64,000 nucleotides of DNA, from positions 1-64,000 of the forward strand of contig PGCO01000004.1 of assembly GCA_002786355.1 (NCBI GenBank), in the 5' to 3' direction. This DNA comes from Sediminibacterium sp. FEMGT703S. Its GTDB lineage: Bacteria > Bacteroidota > Bacteroidia > Chitinophagales > Chitinophagaceae. Position numbers and translations under genes: made by a program. The notes under the pieces were generated by a model. It worked only from the letters and a program-made list of their open reading frames with translations. It was not told the DNA's origin and did not search any database. Shown here in pieces: positions 28,641 through 37,691 of this stretch; position 1 is the stretch's first letter, and every line of letters begins with the position of its first letter.

Positions 28641-30278
28641 TTATTTTTTTCTTTTTTTGTCAGCTATCATTTGATGTTGAAATAACCAACTCATAAATGT
28701 TGGTTCAGCAAATGCATTGTCCCAGCTATTGTGATTTACGCCTCGGTATTCAATATATTCTACGGGTACTTTTAATTCTTTTAAACGCGCCACCATTTTT
28801 CTAGATAAGTCTACATTCACTACTACATCTGCATCTCCATGAAACACCCTGAAAGCAGTATTCTTAATGCTATTGTTATATAAAGAATCGTTACCTCCTC
28901 CACAAATGGGTGCGGCTGCAGCAAATAAGTTGGGGTTTCGATAAACAGCTTCAAAAGTGCCCATGCCACCCATTGATAAACCTGTGATATAGATACGTCC
29001 TTTATCTACCGACTCTTCGTCTGCAATTTTTTTAACCAATGCAGCTGATGCTGCTAATGGCCAAGTAGAAGTATCATTATAATTAAATATTCTTTCAATA
29101 GGGTTTTTTGTTCTATCAATCGTGCTATTGGCCCAATAGGAATTTGATGGGCATTGGGGAAACACTACAATGGCAGGATAATTGGTTCTGTTCGCTGGAG
29201 TTAAAAATAGCTTGGAACCATGTATCAATTGTTTTTCATTATCATCACCACGCTCACCTCCGCCGTGTAAAACTAAAATCAGCGGATATTTTTTATTCCG
29301 ATCATAGTTTTCGGGGTATAAAATTCTATAGGGTAAATTTTTATCGGGTGCAAATGCGAATGATTTTTTTTCATATGCCTTATATGCCGGATTATAATTG
29401 CTTTTAGACATCCAGTTGTTCATTTCCAACCAATCTGTAAATCGCTCAATCCAAGTATTGGTGGGTTTTTGCGCACTCATACCAAACCCATGTCCACCTT
29501 TTGCATACAAATGTAGTTCGGCTTGTTGCTTATTTGCCAACCATTGGCTATATAAGTCTACACTATGACTTGCCAAATCTAAATTATCATCCGAAGCAGC
29601 TATAATAAAAGCAGGGGGTGCTTTAGCATCCAACTTCCCTTGTAATGCTTTAGGAAAAAATGCATAAACAGGGGCTATAAAATTGGGTTTATTGGCTTCG
29701 GAGTAACCATAAGCTGTTCCTGCTGTTACCGTTCCCCCAGCAGAAAAACCCATAATGCCAACTCGGTTAGGGTCAAGTTTAAATTCGTCAGCATGTTCGC
29801 GAACATAAGCGATAGCGTTTCTTCCATCTTCGATTGCCAATGGAATCAACTCCATATTCTGTTGGTTAAATTTCTCGCTTCCCCAAATAGCATTCATTTC
29901 GGTAACTGGGTCGGTGGTATTACTCTTGATTAATCGGTATTTTAATACAAAACAGGTAATGCCTTTTTTAGCCAACCACTTGGCAACATCATATCCTTCA
30001 TTGTCAATAGATAATGCACGGAAAGCACCACCTGGAGCTATAATTATGGATGTCCCGTTGGCTTTTCCTTCTTCCGGTTTAAAAACGGTTAGTGTTGGCT
30101 TGGCAACATTATAAACAATCCTTAATCCCCAATCGTTTTTGTTGTTTTCTGCCTCCTCCCAATTCCAATTTTCGGAGCCTTTTATAGCCCCATTGTATAA
30201 GGGGATAACCTGGTTTTGGCTAAAAATGGAGTTGTTTAGTCCTAATAAAAAGATAAAAAAGACTGCGATTTTGGTCAT
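28641..30278 (-). CDS. Tandem alpha/beta-hydrolase protein (two esterase domains)
   Basis: 545 residues with a signal peptide (MTKIAVFFIFLLGLNNSIFSQ). The first domain (about residues 40-290) looks like an acetyl esterase: APGGAF replaces HGGGF, the nucleophile is in GFSAGG and the His in GGHGFG. The second domain (about 305-540) resembles feruloyl esterase/PHB-depolymerase-type enzymes: LVLHGGGERG, GLSMGGMGTF, and the His in NHNSWDNAF. Both triads look complete, suggesting an exported enzyme that removes two kinds of ester from plant polysaccharide. It converges with the SLC13 gene without a gap. Confidence 0.88.
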   Translation of the reverse strand: MTKIAVFFIFLLGLNNSIFSQNQVIPLYNGAIKGSENWNWEEAENNKNDWGLRIVYNVAKPTLTVFKPEEGKANGTSIIIAPGGAFRALSIDNEGYDVAKWLAKKGITCFVLKYRLIKSNTTDPVTEMNAIWGSEKFNQQNMELIPLAIEDGRNAIAYVREHADEFKLDPNRVGIMGFSAGGTVTAGTAYGYSEANKPNFIAPVYAFFPKALQGKLDAKAPPAFIIAASDDNLDLASHSVDLYSQWLANKQQAELHLYAKGGHGFGMSAQKPTNTWIERFTDWLEMNNWMSKSNYNPAYKAYEKKSFAFAPDKNLPYRILYPENYDRNKKYPLILVLHGGGERGDDNEKQLIHGSKLFLTPANRTNYPAIVVFPQCPSNSYWANSTIDRTKNPIERIFNYNDTSTWPLAASAALVKKIADEESVDKGRIYITGLSMGGMGTFEAVYRNPNLFAAAAPICGGGNDSLYNNSIKNTAFRVFHGDADVVVNVDLSRKMVARLKELKVPVEYIEYRGVNHNSWDNAFAEPTFMSWLFQHQMIADKKRKK

Positions 30279-30410
30279 TTTATTGAAGTTTTTAGATGAA
30301 AAAGGTGTTTTTTGTTTATCAATTGAGCTTTTTTGATCCGTTTTTTAGTAAATTTCTATTAAATCAGTAGGTTATTAATATTGTTTTACTATTAACTTAT
30401 TGTAATTTAA

Positions 30411-30418
30411 TATCTTTG
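30411..30418 (+). promoter_or_regulatory. Putative -7 box upstream of the serine palmitoyltransferase gene
   Basis: TATCTTTG matches TAnnTTTG and leaves a leader of about 90 bases before the ATG at 30514. A -33 TTG at consensus distance is not clear. The 235-base gap from 30279 to 30513 holds nothing else recognisable. Confidence 0.45.
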
Positions 30419-30513
30419 CAAATGTTTCAACCTGAATAACTAAAATTATTCAGTAGATTTTTTTGCTACCGAAACCTGCGTTTCTGTTCAAAATTGTCAA
30501 AATTGTATAAAGA

Positions 30514-31722
30514 ATGATTCAAGAGAGTTTACTGGAAAAAATTAGAAGTTTTACTACCCCCGACGAACTAAAAAGCGCAGGTATTTACCCTTATTTCCGT
30601 GCTATTGAAAAAAACAATGACACTGAAGTACTGATTGGTGGAAAAAAAGTACTGATGTTTGGTTCTAATAGTTATATGGGGCTAACCAACCATCCCGAAG
30701 TGTTAAAAGCGGCCAAAGACGCAATTGACCAATACGGAAGTAGTTGTTCTGGTTCTCGTTTTCTAAACGGCACTTCCAATTTACATGTAGAATTAGAAAA
30801 TGCGCTTGCTGAGCATATTGGTAAAGAAGCCGCATTAACTTTTACCACAGGATTTCAAACCAATTTAGGTGCTGTTTCTGCCATTACAGGAAGAACTGGC
30901 GTGATTATTTTAGATGAATTAGATCATGCTTCTATTATTGAGGGAGCTCGATTGTCTTTTTCTAAAATCTTGAAATATGCACACAACGATATGCAGGACC
31001 TTGAGCAAAAACTCAGTACGGTTCCATTGGATACCATAAAAATGATTGTGGTAGACGGCATATTTAGCATGGAGGGAGATATATGTAAGCTTCCTGAAAT
31101 TGTTCAGTTGGCTAAGAAATACCAATCATTGGTAATGGTAGATGACGCCCATTCCTTAGGAGTATTAGGTAAATTGGGTAAAGGAACTGCAGATCATTTT
31201 GGATTAACCAATGAAGTCGATTTAATAGTAGGAACTTTTAGTAAGTCGTTAGCTTCATTAGGAGGATATGTTGCTGGAAGCAAAGAAATGATCAACTTTT
31301 TAAAGCATACTGCACGCCCAATGATTTTTAGTGCCAGTACGCCTCCTTCTGCAACTGCTTCTGCATTAGCTGCTCTAAGAATTATACAGCGCGAGCCAGA
31401 AAGATTAGATGCATTATGGAAGAACACCGCTTATATGGTGAATGCTTTACAAGAACTTGGGTTTGAAATGGGTGCTTCGGAAACTCCGATCATTCCAATC
31501 TATATAAGAGATAATTTTCTCACTTTTAAATTTACTCAACGTCTTTTTGAAGAAGGTGTCTTTGTAAATCCAGTGGTTTCCCCTGCTGTTAAAAGTGATT
31601 CTTCGCTTATTAGAATGTCTATCATGGCCACACATACGAAAGAGCAATTAGATACTGCATTAGAAAAATTGCAGTTGGTTGCCAACGAGCTGAATATCGC
31701 TAGACACGTATCTGTAGCATAA
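30514..31722 (+). CDS. spt: Serine palmitoyltransferase-like PLP enzyme
   Basis: 402 residues, an alpha-oxoamine synthase. It joins serine with a fatty acyl thioester to give 3-ketosphinganine, the first step of sphingolipid synthesis. The PLP motifs are VDDAHSLGVLG (Asp/His) and GTFSKSLASLGG (Schiff-base Lys). SNSYMGLTNHPEV and GSSCSGSRFLNGT are typical of the family. The homologues KBL and BioF are alternatives, but the bacterial SPT pattern and the following acyltransferase and reductase genes favour SPT. It heads an operon with gaps of 13 and 10 bases. Confidence 0.88.
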   Translation: MIQESLLEKIRSFTTPDELKSAGIYPYFRAIEKNNDTEVLIGGKKVLMFGSNSYMGLTNHPEVLKAAKDAIDQYGSSCSGSRFLNGTSNLHVELENALAEHIGKEAALTFTTGFQTNLGAVSAITGRTGVIILDELDHASIIEGARLSFSKILKYAHNDMQDLEQKLSTVPLDTIKMIVVDGIFSMEGDICKLPEIVQLAKKYQSLVMVDDAHSLGVLGKLGKGTADHFGLTNEVDLIVGTFSKSLASLGGYVAGSKEMINFLKHTARPMIFSASTPPSATASALAALRIIQREPERLDALWKNTAYMVNALQELGFEMGASETPIIPIYIRDNFLTFKFTQRLFEEGVFVNPVVSPAVKSDSSLIRMSIMATHTKEQLDTALEKLQLVANELNIARHVSVA

Positions 31723-31735
31723 TATCGCTTCCATT

Positions 31736-32857
31736 ATGGATATTACCATTCAAGAAGTAACTGGTAAAAAGCAGATGAATGCTTTTCTAGACCTTCCGTA
31801 TGCGTTGTATAAAAACAACCCCTACAATATTCCTAAGCTTCGTTTTGATGAGGCGGCTACGCTCAACCCAAAAAAAAATCCAGCTTTTGATTTTTGTGAA
31901 GCTCGTTATTGGTTAGCGTACCAAGATGGTAAAGTAGTAGGAAGAGTAGCAGCCATCTACAATAAAAAATATGTAGAGCGTTGGAAGAATAACTATTTGC
32001 GTTTTGGATGGATTGATTTTATAGAAGACATAAATGTTGCCAAAGCATTAGTGTCTGAAGTAGAAAATTGGGCAAAGGTATTAGGTTGCACTGCTGTGCA
32101 TGGTCCTTTGGGTTTTACCGATTTGGATTACGAAGGCATGCTGATTGAAGGCTTTGAAGAACGTGGTACAATGGCTACAATTTACAATTATCCTTACTAT
32201 CCTAAATTCATGGAACATTTGGGTTATGGTAAAGCAGTAGATTGGGTAGAGTATCGCATTAATGTGCCTAATGAATTACCAGAAAATATTTTAAAGATTG
32301 CGAACCTTGTAGAGCGCAGGTTTAAGTTGCATGTAGTGCCCATGAAATCTACCAAAGATTTAAAGCCTTATGCAAAAGAAGTGTTTCAACTGGTAAATGA
32401 AACCTATGCGAATTTGTATGGGGTGGTTGAACTTTCGCAGCGCCAGATTGACTATTACGTCAAAATGTATTTCTCTATGATACGGGTAGAATTTATTACC
32501 CTTATTGCCAATGAACAAAATAAGTTAGTGGGTTTTGGTATTTCTATGCCATCACTTTCAAAAGCTTTGCAAAAAGCAAATGGTTCCTTGTTTCCATTTG
32601 GATTTATTCATTTGCTAACTGCACTCAAGAAAAATAATGAAGTTGATTTATTATTAATTGGTATTGATAAAAGTTTGCAGGGCAAGGGTGTAAATGCAAT
32701 TGTATTAAGAGAGTTTAATAAGAACTATGCAAAAGCTGGAATTAAATTTGCCGAAAGTAATCCTGAACTAGAGGAGAATACTAAAGTGCAAAGTACTTGG
32801 CAGCATTTTGATGCCAGACAACATAAGCGCAGACGTTGTTTTATTAAGCAACTATAA
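31736..32857 (+). CDS. GNAT-like acyltransferase, candidate bacterial ceramide synthase
   Basis: 373 residues. The N-terminal part has an acyltransferase-like fold (YKNNPYNIPKLRFDEA, EARYWLAYQDGKVVGRVAAI) and the central part GPLGFTDLDYEGMLIEGF. The C-terminal half has a second GNAT-like stretch (LIGIDKSLQGKGVNAIVLRE). It sits between SPT and an NAD-dependent dehydrogenase. In Caulobacter a putative acyltransferase is one of the genes needed for ceramide. By context this protein probably N-acylates (keto)sphinganine. Its biochemical role is inferred. Confidence 0.75.
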   Translation: MDITIQEVTGKKQMNAFLDLPYALYKNNPYNIPKLRFDEAATLNPKKNPAFDFCEARYWLAYQDGKVVGRVAAIYNKKYVERWKNNYLRFGWIDFIEDINVAKALVSEVENWAKVLGCTAVHGPLGFTDLDYEGMLIEGFEERGTMATIYNYPYYPKFMEHLGYGKAVDWVEYRINVPNELPENILKIANLVERRFKLHVVPMKSTKDLKPYAKEVFQLVNETYANLYGVVELSQRQIDYYVKMYFSMIRVEFITLIANEQNKLVGFGISMPSLSKALQKANGSLFPFGFIHLLTALKKNNEVDLLLIGIDKSLQGKGVNAIVLREFNKNYAKAGIKFAESNPELEENTKVQSTWQHFDARQHKRRRCFIKQL

Positions 32858-32867
32858 CAGCATTTTA

Positions 32868-33869
32868 ATGAAAAATATACTGATAACGGGTGCCAGCGGT
32901 TTCATTGGTAGCTTTTTAGTAGAGGAAGCCTTAAAAAGAGGCTATCGAACTTTTGCTGGAATTCGATCTTCTAGTAGTAAGGGATACTTGAATCATCCAA
33001 GCTTGCACTTGTTTGAAATGGATTTTTCGAACAAAGAAAAATTACAAAACCAGCTTCGTAAAAACGCTGCTGATTTTGGTCCATTTGATTTGGTGGTTCA
33101 TGCTGCTGGCTTAACCAAGAGCAGGGTTTTAGACGAATATTACAAAGTAAATTTGCACAATACAGAAAGGCTGGTAGATTCCTTAATTGAGCTATCGATG
33201 GTTCCGGAACGATTTGTTTTTTTAAGCAGCTTAGCTTCTTATGGACCAGGTGAGGGCACAACACCAGTAGCGGAAACCAATATACAAGCTCCCATTACTG
33301 CATACGGAAAAAGTAAGCAGGCAGCAGAGCAGATGCTGGCTACTAAAAATCAATTCCCCTTTGTAATTGTGCATCCTACAACAGTGTATGGACCAAGAGA
33401 AAAGGATTTATTGGTGCTGATACAGTCTTTAAATCAGCATTTAGAGTTGTACATTGGCAATACCCAACAACAACTTAGTTTTATTCACGTGGCAGATGTA
33501 TGTAAAGCTGTTTTCTTAAGTATTGACCAGCCTATCATTGCGAAAAATATTCTGTTGAGCGACACTTTTAATTACACAGCAAAGGAGTTTAATCAATTGG
33601 TGAAAGGAGTATTGGGTAAGAAAACGCTTCCCATAGTTGTTCCAGTTCCAATTGCAAAAGCTGCTGCTCATGTAAGTGAGTGGCTAGGTAATTTAAGGGG
33701 AGTAACGCCGGTTCTAAACAAAGAGCGTTTGAAAGAGTTTCAGGCACCCAACTGGGCAGTGGATGCAACCGTTTTAAAGAAGCTTGGTTTTACACCTGAT
33801 TTTCCTTTGCAAAAAGGCATCGAACATACCATTGAATGGTATAAAAGAAATGGCTGGATAAAATCATAA
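32868..33869 (+). CDS. NAD-dependent epimerase/dehydratase-like reductase (candidate CerR-like)
   Basis: About 334 residues, an extended short-chain dehydrogenase. The Rossmann motif ITGASGFIGSFLVEEAL and the active-site YGKSK (Tyr-x3-Lys) are present. It starts at ATG 32868, 10 bases after the acyltransferase stop; an earlier TTG would overlap that gene. In Caulobacter a homologous-type dehydrogenase reduces the keto group of the ceramide precursor, so the same job is proposed here. A sugar-nucleotide epimerase is the alternative. Confidence 0.82.
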   Translation: MKNILITGASGFIGSFLVEEALKRGYRTFAGIRSSSSKGYLNHPSLHLFEMDFSNKEKLQNQLRKNAADFGPFDLVVHAAGLTKSRVLDEYYKVNLHNTERLVDSLIELSMVPERFVFLSSLASYGPGEGTTPVAETNIQAPITAYGKSKQAAEQMLATKNQFPFVIVHPTTVYGPREKDLLVLIQSLNQHLELYIGNTQQQLSFIHVADVCKAVFLSIDQPIIAKNILLSDTFNYTAKEFNQLVKGVLGKKTLPIVVPVPIAKAAAHVSEWLGNLRGVTPVLNKERLKEFQAPNWAVDATVLKKLGFTPDFPLQKGIEHTIEWYKRNGWIKS

Positions 33870-33897
33870 TCAAATTTTAATAAACTTTTCAGTCTTT

Positions 33898-33949
33898 ACA
33901 ACTTATAGTTGTTTTACCCTAAATTTACGCTTACAACCATAGGTTGTAA
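33898..33949. promoter_or_regulatory. Two palindromic operators upstream of the SulP gene
   Basis: ACAACTTATAGTTGT (33898-33912) and TTACAACCATAGGTTGTAA (33931-33949) are perfect palindromes around a 3-base centre that share ACAAC-N5-GTTGT. Their centres are 35 bp apart. They lie 45-95 bases upstream of the SulP ATG, so a dimeric repressor or activator binding twice is likely. The regulator is not identified. Confidence 0.65.
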
Positions 33950-33993
33950 AATATGCGTAAAGGCAAGCATATCATTTGTAGCAGTATAATCAT

Positions 33994-35565
33994 ATGAAAC
34001 TTTCTACTAAGTATTTTAAGGCAGACATGCTTGCAGGAATGGTAGTGTTTTTAGTTGCTCTACCCCTGTGTTTGGGAATTGCCGTAGCCAGTGGTGCACC
34101 CCCATTTGCAGGAATTATTTCAGGTATCATTGGTGGTATTGCAGTTGGATATATGAGTAATTCAAACGTAAGTGTTTCTGGTCCTGCAGCTGGATTGATT
34201 GCAATTATATTGGTAGCAATAACCGATTTGGGCTATGAAACCTTTTTATCTGCAGTAGTAATAGCAGGCGCTATTCAATTGACTTTGGGTTTGGTAAAAG
34301 CTGGCGGTATTTCTAGTTATTTTCCAACAAGTGTAATTGAGGGAATGTTGGTTGCTATTGGAATTATCATCATTAAAAAAGAAATTCCACACGCTATTGG
34401 TTTTGATTTAGATCATCGAGGATATTTTTTTTCCTATTCTATTTTTGATGACAAGAATTATTTTTCTGATTTGATTCATTCATTCAATTATGCACATATT
34501 GGTTCAATCATTATTGCGCTTGTTTCTATTGCAATCATAATTGCTTTTAATAAAGTACCCGCATTACAAAAATTAAAAGCCATTCCAGGAGCATTGGTTG
34601 CTGTTGTTGCAGGTATTTTATTAAATGAGTTATTTGCAATGTTATGGCCAACAATTACTGTAAAAGACGAACACCTAGTTTTATTACCCATTGCAACTTC
34701 ATTTAATGAATTTACCAGTCAATTTACAGCCCCTAGCATAGCGGGTTTTCTAAATATGAAAGCTTGGATTGTGGGTATTACTATTGCAATTGTAGCAAGT
34801 ATAGAAACATTGCTTTGCTTAGAAGCGGGTGATAAAATGGATCCATTAAAAAGATTTTCTAGTGCTAATAGAGAATTGAATGCACAAGGAATAGGCAATA
34901 TAGTATCGGGCTTATTAGGGGGACTTCCAATGACTTCTGTAATAGTGAGAACCTCTGCCAATATAAATGCGGGAGCTAAAACTAAGTTAGCAGCTATTGC
35001 ACATGGAGTTTTTTTATTGGTTGCTGTACTTGCTATACCTGGCTTATTGAATAAAATACCTATGGCAAGTTTGGCTGCTATTTTAATTATGATTGGATTA
35101 AAACTTGCGAGTGTTAAAATCTTCAAACATATGTGGCATAATGGGATGCAGCAATTTGTTCCCTTCATTGTTACAGTAATTGCAGTGGTTTTTACCGACT
35201 TGTTAAAGGGGGTTGGTATAGGATTGGTAGTGAGTATTTATTTTATTTTAAAGGGAAATATGAAGTTGGCTTATTTCTTTAAAAAAGAAAAACACCATAG
35301 TGGAGAAACCATCCATATTGATTTAGCACAAGAAGTTTCCTTTTTAAATAAAGCAGCTATCAAGCAGACGCTGGCCCATTTACCTAAAAATTGCACCGTA
35401 GTGATAAATGCAGCCGATACGGTTTATATTGATTATGATGTACTAGAAATGATTAAAGACTATATGAACTTTGGTTCAAAAGATAAAAATATATCTGTGA
35501 TATTGAAAGATTTTAAAGAAGAATATCAAATGCAAAATTACGCGAGTAATCATGTAAAAAACTAA
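33994..35565 (+). CDS. SulP family inorganic anion transporter
   Basis: 523 residues with 10 or more hydrophobic segments. The SulP start (DMLAGMVVFLVALPLCLGIAVASGAPP) and the SGPAAGLIA motif are clear, as is GDKMDPLKRFSSANRELNAQG after membrane segment 8. A short STAS-like domain closes the protein (CTVVINAADTVYIDYDVLEM). Members carry sulfate or bicarbonate. No carbonic anhydrase gene is adjacent. It is preceded by two palindromic operators. It ends with a 4-base overlap with the convergent epimerase gene. Confidence 0.93.
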   Translation: MKLSTKYFKADMLAGMVVFLVALPLCLGIAVASGAPPFAGIISGIIGGIAVGYMSNSNVSVSGPAAGLIAIILVAITDLGYETFLSAVVIAGAIQLTLGLVKAGGISSYFPTSVIEGMLVAIGIIIIKKEIPHAIGFDLDHRGYFFSYSIFDDKNYFSDLIHSFNYAHIGSIIIALVSIAIIIAFNKVPALQKLKAIPGALVAVVAGILLNELFAMLWPTITVKDEHLVLLPIATSFNEFTSQFTAPSIAGFLNMKAWIVGITIAIVASIETLLCLEAGDKMDPLKRFSSANRELNAQGIGNIVSGLLGGLPMTSVIVRTSANINAGAKTKLAAIAHGVFLLVAVLAIPGLLNKIPMASLAAILIMIGLKLASVKIFKHMWHNGMQQFVPFIVTVIAVVFTDLLKGVGIGLVVSIYFILKGNMKLAYFFKKEKHHSGETIHIDLAQEVSFLNKAAIKQTLAHLPKNCTVVINAADTVYIDYDVLEMIKDYMNFGSKDKNISVILKDFKEEYQMQNYASNHVKN

Positions 35566-36629
35566 ATCCAATCAAAACCAAATCCGGGTTGTTGATTAAT
35601 CATAAGGAGTCCGTTTTTTATTTCAAAACCTCCTTTAACTAGATCTTCTGCTAAGTCAAAACTTCCATCCAAATCTAAATAATGGGTATGTGGGCAACTA
35701 TACGCTACATGTAATGCTGCTGTAATGCTAATGATACTTTCGTCGTTACATCCCCAAAATAAACTTATTCCTGCTGGCTTTGCAATATTGGCAATTTCTC
35801 TTGCGCCCAAAATACCTCCACATTTCATGAGTTTGATATTGTATATACCAAATGGATGACTAACGCAGGCTAACTCAATCGCGGCTTTTGCGTTGTGCAG
35901 TGATTCATCTGCTGCAAGCTTATTTCTTTTATGTTGATCTAATAACAATAGGTCGGTTTCTTTACCTACTGGGAGCGGTTGTTCAATTAATTCAAGGCCT
36001 ATTTTTTCTGTAGCATTAATAAACTTTATTAGTTTGCTTAGTGTATATCCTTGATTAGCATCTACTCTAATTTTGATTTTATTGCCATATTTTTCGTGAA
36101 GCAATAAGACCCTTTCAATATCTTCCTCTAATTCTAATCCAGTTTTTATTTTAAATACATCAAAGCCCTGATCAAAATATTCTGCGGCATCTGCCAATGT
36201 TTCCACTGTATTTTTTATACCAATGGTTAGCGATGTTTTTAGCGGACCCGACTGAATGCCATAAAATTCAGCCACTGAAATACCAGCCCATTTTCCGAAA
36301 GCATCGTGTAATGCAATATCTAAAGCAGCTTGGGTTCCTGGTAAATGTTTAAACTGTTTTTGAACCTCTGTAATAATTTTTTGAAAAGCTCTAATATCCC
36401 TTCCTACAAACTGCTGTACAAAATCTGATTCAAGATTGGCTAATGTTTGAACCGGGCTTTCTCCTACAACGTCTTCCGCAGGACTAGCAGAGCCAATTCC
36501 AATTATTCCATTATCCAATTTAATTTCTGTAAATACAATTGATACATCCGCATAGGTATTGTATGCAATGGTGTATGGCTTTTTTAAAGCCATATGTTTA
36601 ATGAAAGACCGTATAGCAACAATTTTCAT
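35562..36629 (-). CDS. Enolase-superfamily dipeptide epimerase / DgcA-like racemase
   Basis: 355 residues of the muconate-lactonising-enzyme subgroup. The catalytic KxK pair is in FKIKTGLELEED. The metal ligands are in VDANQGY, ELIEQPLP and AADESLH, and the second Lys lies in NIKLMKCGG. This pattern fits L-Ala-D/L-Glu epimerases and the related N-acetyl-D-Glu racemase DgcA. Because the upstream gene is DUF1611 (DgcN-like), DgcA function is likely. It is the third gene of the operon, 10 bases after DUF1611. Confidence 0.85.
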   Translation of the reverse strand: MKIVAIRSFIKHMALKKPYTIAYNTYADVSIVFTEIKLDNGIIGIGSASPAEDVVGESPVQTLANLESDFVQQFVGRDIRAFQKIITEVQKQFKHLPGTQAALDIALHDAFGKWAGISVAEFYGIQSGPLKTSLTIGIKNTVETLADAAEYFDQGFDVFKIKTGLELEEDIERVLLLHEKYGNKIKIRVDANQGYTLSKLIKFINATEKIGLELIEQPLPVGKETDLLLLDQHKRNKLAADESLHNAKAAIELACVSHPFGIYNIKLMKCGGILGAREIANIAKPAGISLFWGCNDESIISITAALHVAYSCPHTHYLDLDGSFDLAEDLVKGGFEIKNGLLMINQQPGFGFDWI

Positions 36630-36639
36630 AACTTAATTT

Positions 36640-37689
36640 TTATGATATCAGTTTTTTTAATGCTGGTATCAGTTTGCTCACCCCTGATTGTAAGGGTAAA
36701 AGCACAGGTATATTTAATTTTGATTCCATTGACGCTTGAATGGAATAAGCTTCTTCATTGCTGCACCCTTCGGTATTCATAGCCAAGGCAATTACTTTGG
36801 AGCCGAAATGTTCAATAATGGCTATCTCCGATTCTACACTAGGAATTTTGCCCCAATGTTCTTCGTTGTCAAAATAAATTCTTTTTGGTGCGAATAATAA
36901 GACCACATTTTTTGCATTACCTGAGATGAGTAATTCTAATCCACAAGGACCGCTTGGGTTTCTCAAAGCCGATTGACCTTCTAAAAATATAATATCCGGA
37001 CTAACTTCTTTATTGCAAGAAAGGATTGCGTGTTCCAATTCTCCTGATACAAAATCATTCAGCGTAGAATCGAATACAAAACCATATTGATTGCCTTGTA
37101 ACCAACCTGTTTGGCCCGTATAAATCATTTCTGCTTTTATATTTTCCAATGCACAGGCTTCACGTAAAAGTCTTGCTGTTGTTCTTTTACCCATAGCGCA
37201 ATCCATTCCAATTACTGCAACAATGGGAGTTTTAATGTTGAAAATATCTCCTGTAAAAAAATGAAGGTCTTCTCTTTTTTTAGGCTTTCTAATATCTGTA
37301 AGTGTAATATTATTTTTTTGAGCTAGTTCAACTAAATCTGCATGGTCGTTTAAATAATCGTGCAAGCCATTTACAATCGAAAGCCTACAGGAAATAGCTT
37401 CCTTAATAATCACCAACATTTCAGTAGGTAATTTTCCCCCTACGGTAGCTACCCCAATAATTAATGTATCTGCGTCGGGTACTGCTACTATTGCAGTGGC
37501 TAAGTCTGCGAATAAGGGAATATTTCTATGAACCCCATCTAATATTTCACCAGCGTCTTTATTTGCGGTTGATGCATTGTCGATTATTCCCGCAATTAAA
37601 AACCGTTCGGAACCCCTGACTAAACCATGAGCGGTTTTTGCATCAGAAGTTGTGTATAATCCATTCGTTAATACAAGTGCCTTTTTCAT
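36640..37689 (-). CDS. DUF1611 protein, DgcN-like
   Basis: 349 residues. The N-terminal Rossmann-like domain (ALVLTNGLYTTSDAKTAHGL) is followed by a P-loop-like domain with GMDCAMGKRTTARLL and TGQTGWLQGNQYG, the hallmark of DUF1611. Marine Proteobacteria members (DgcN) N-acetylate D-glutamate, which DgcA then racemises. Here it lies between a D-aminoacylase (2 bases upstream) and the DgcA-like epimerase, so a D-amino-acid salvage route is likely. The exact substrate is unproven. Confidence 0.82.
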   Translation of the reverse strand: MKKALVLTNGLYTTSDAKTAHGLVRGSERFLIAGIIDNASTANKDAGEILDGVHRNIPLFADLATAIVAVPDADTLIIGVATVGGKLPTEMLVIIKEAISCRLSIVNGLHDYLNDHADLVELAQKNNITLTDIRKPKKREDLHFFTGDIFNIKTPIVAVIGMDCAMGKRTTARLLREACALENIKAEMIYTGQTGWLQGNQYGFVFDSTLNDFVSGELEHAILSCNKEVSPDIIFLEGQSALRNPSGPCGLELLISGNAKNVVLLFAPKRIYFDNEEHWGKIPSVESEIAIIEHFGSKVIALAMNTEGCSNEEAYSIQASMESKLNIPVLLPLQSGVSKLIPALKKLIS

Positions 37690-37691
37690 TT

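Noticed and set aside
34719..35168. Minus-strand ORF of 149 codons opposite the SulP gene
   Set aside because: Antisense shadow of a membrane protein; the hydrophobic pattern mirrors SulP segments.
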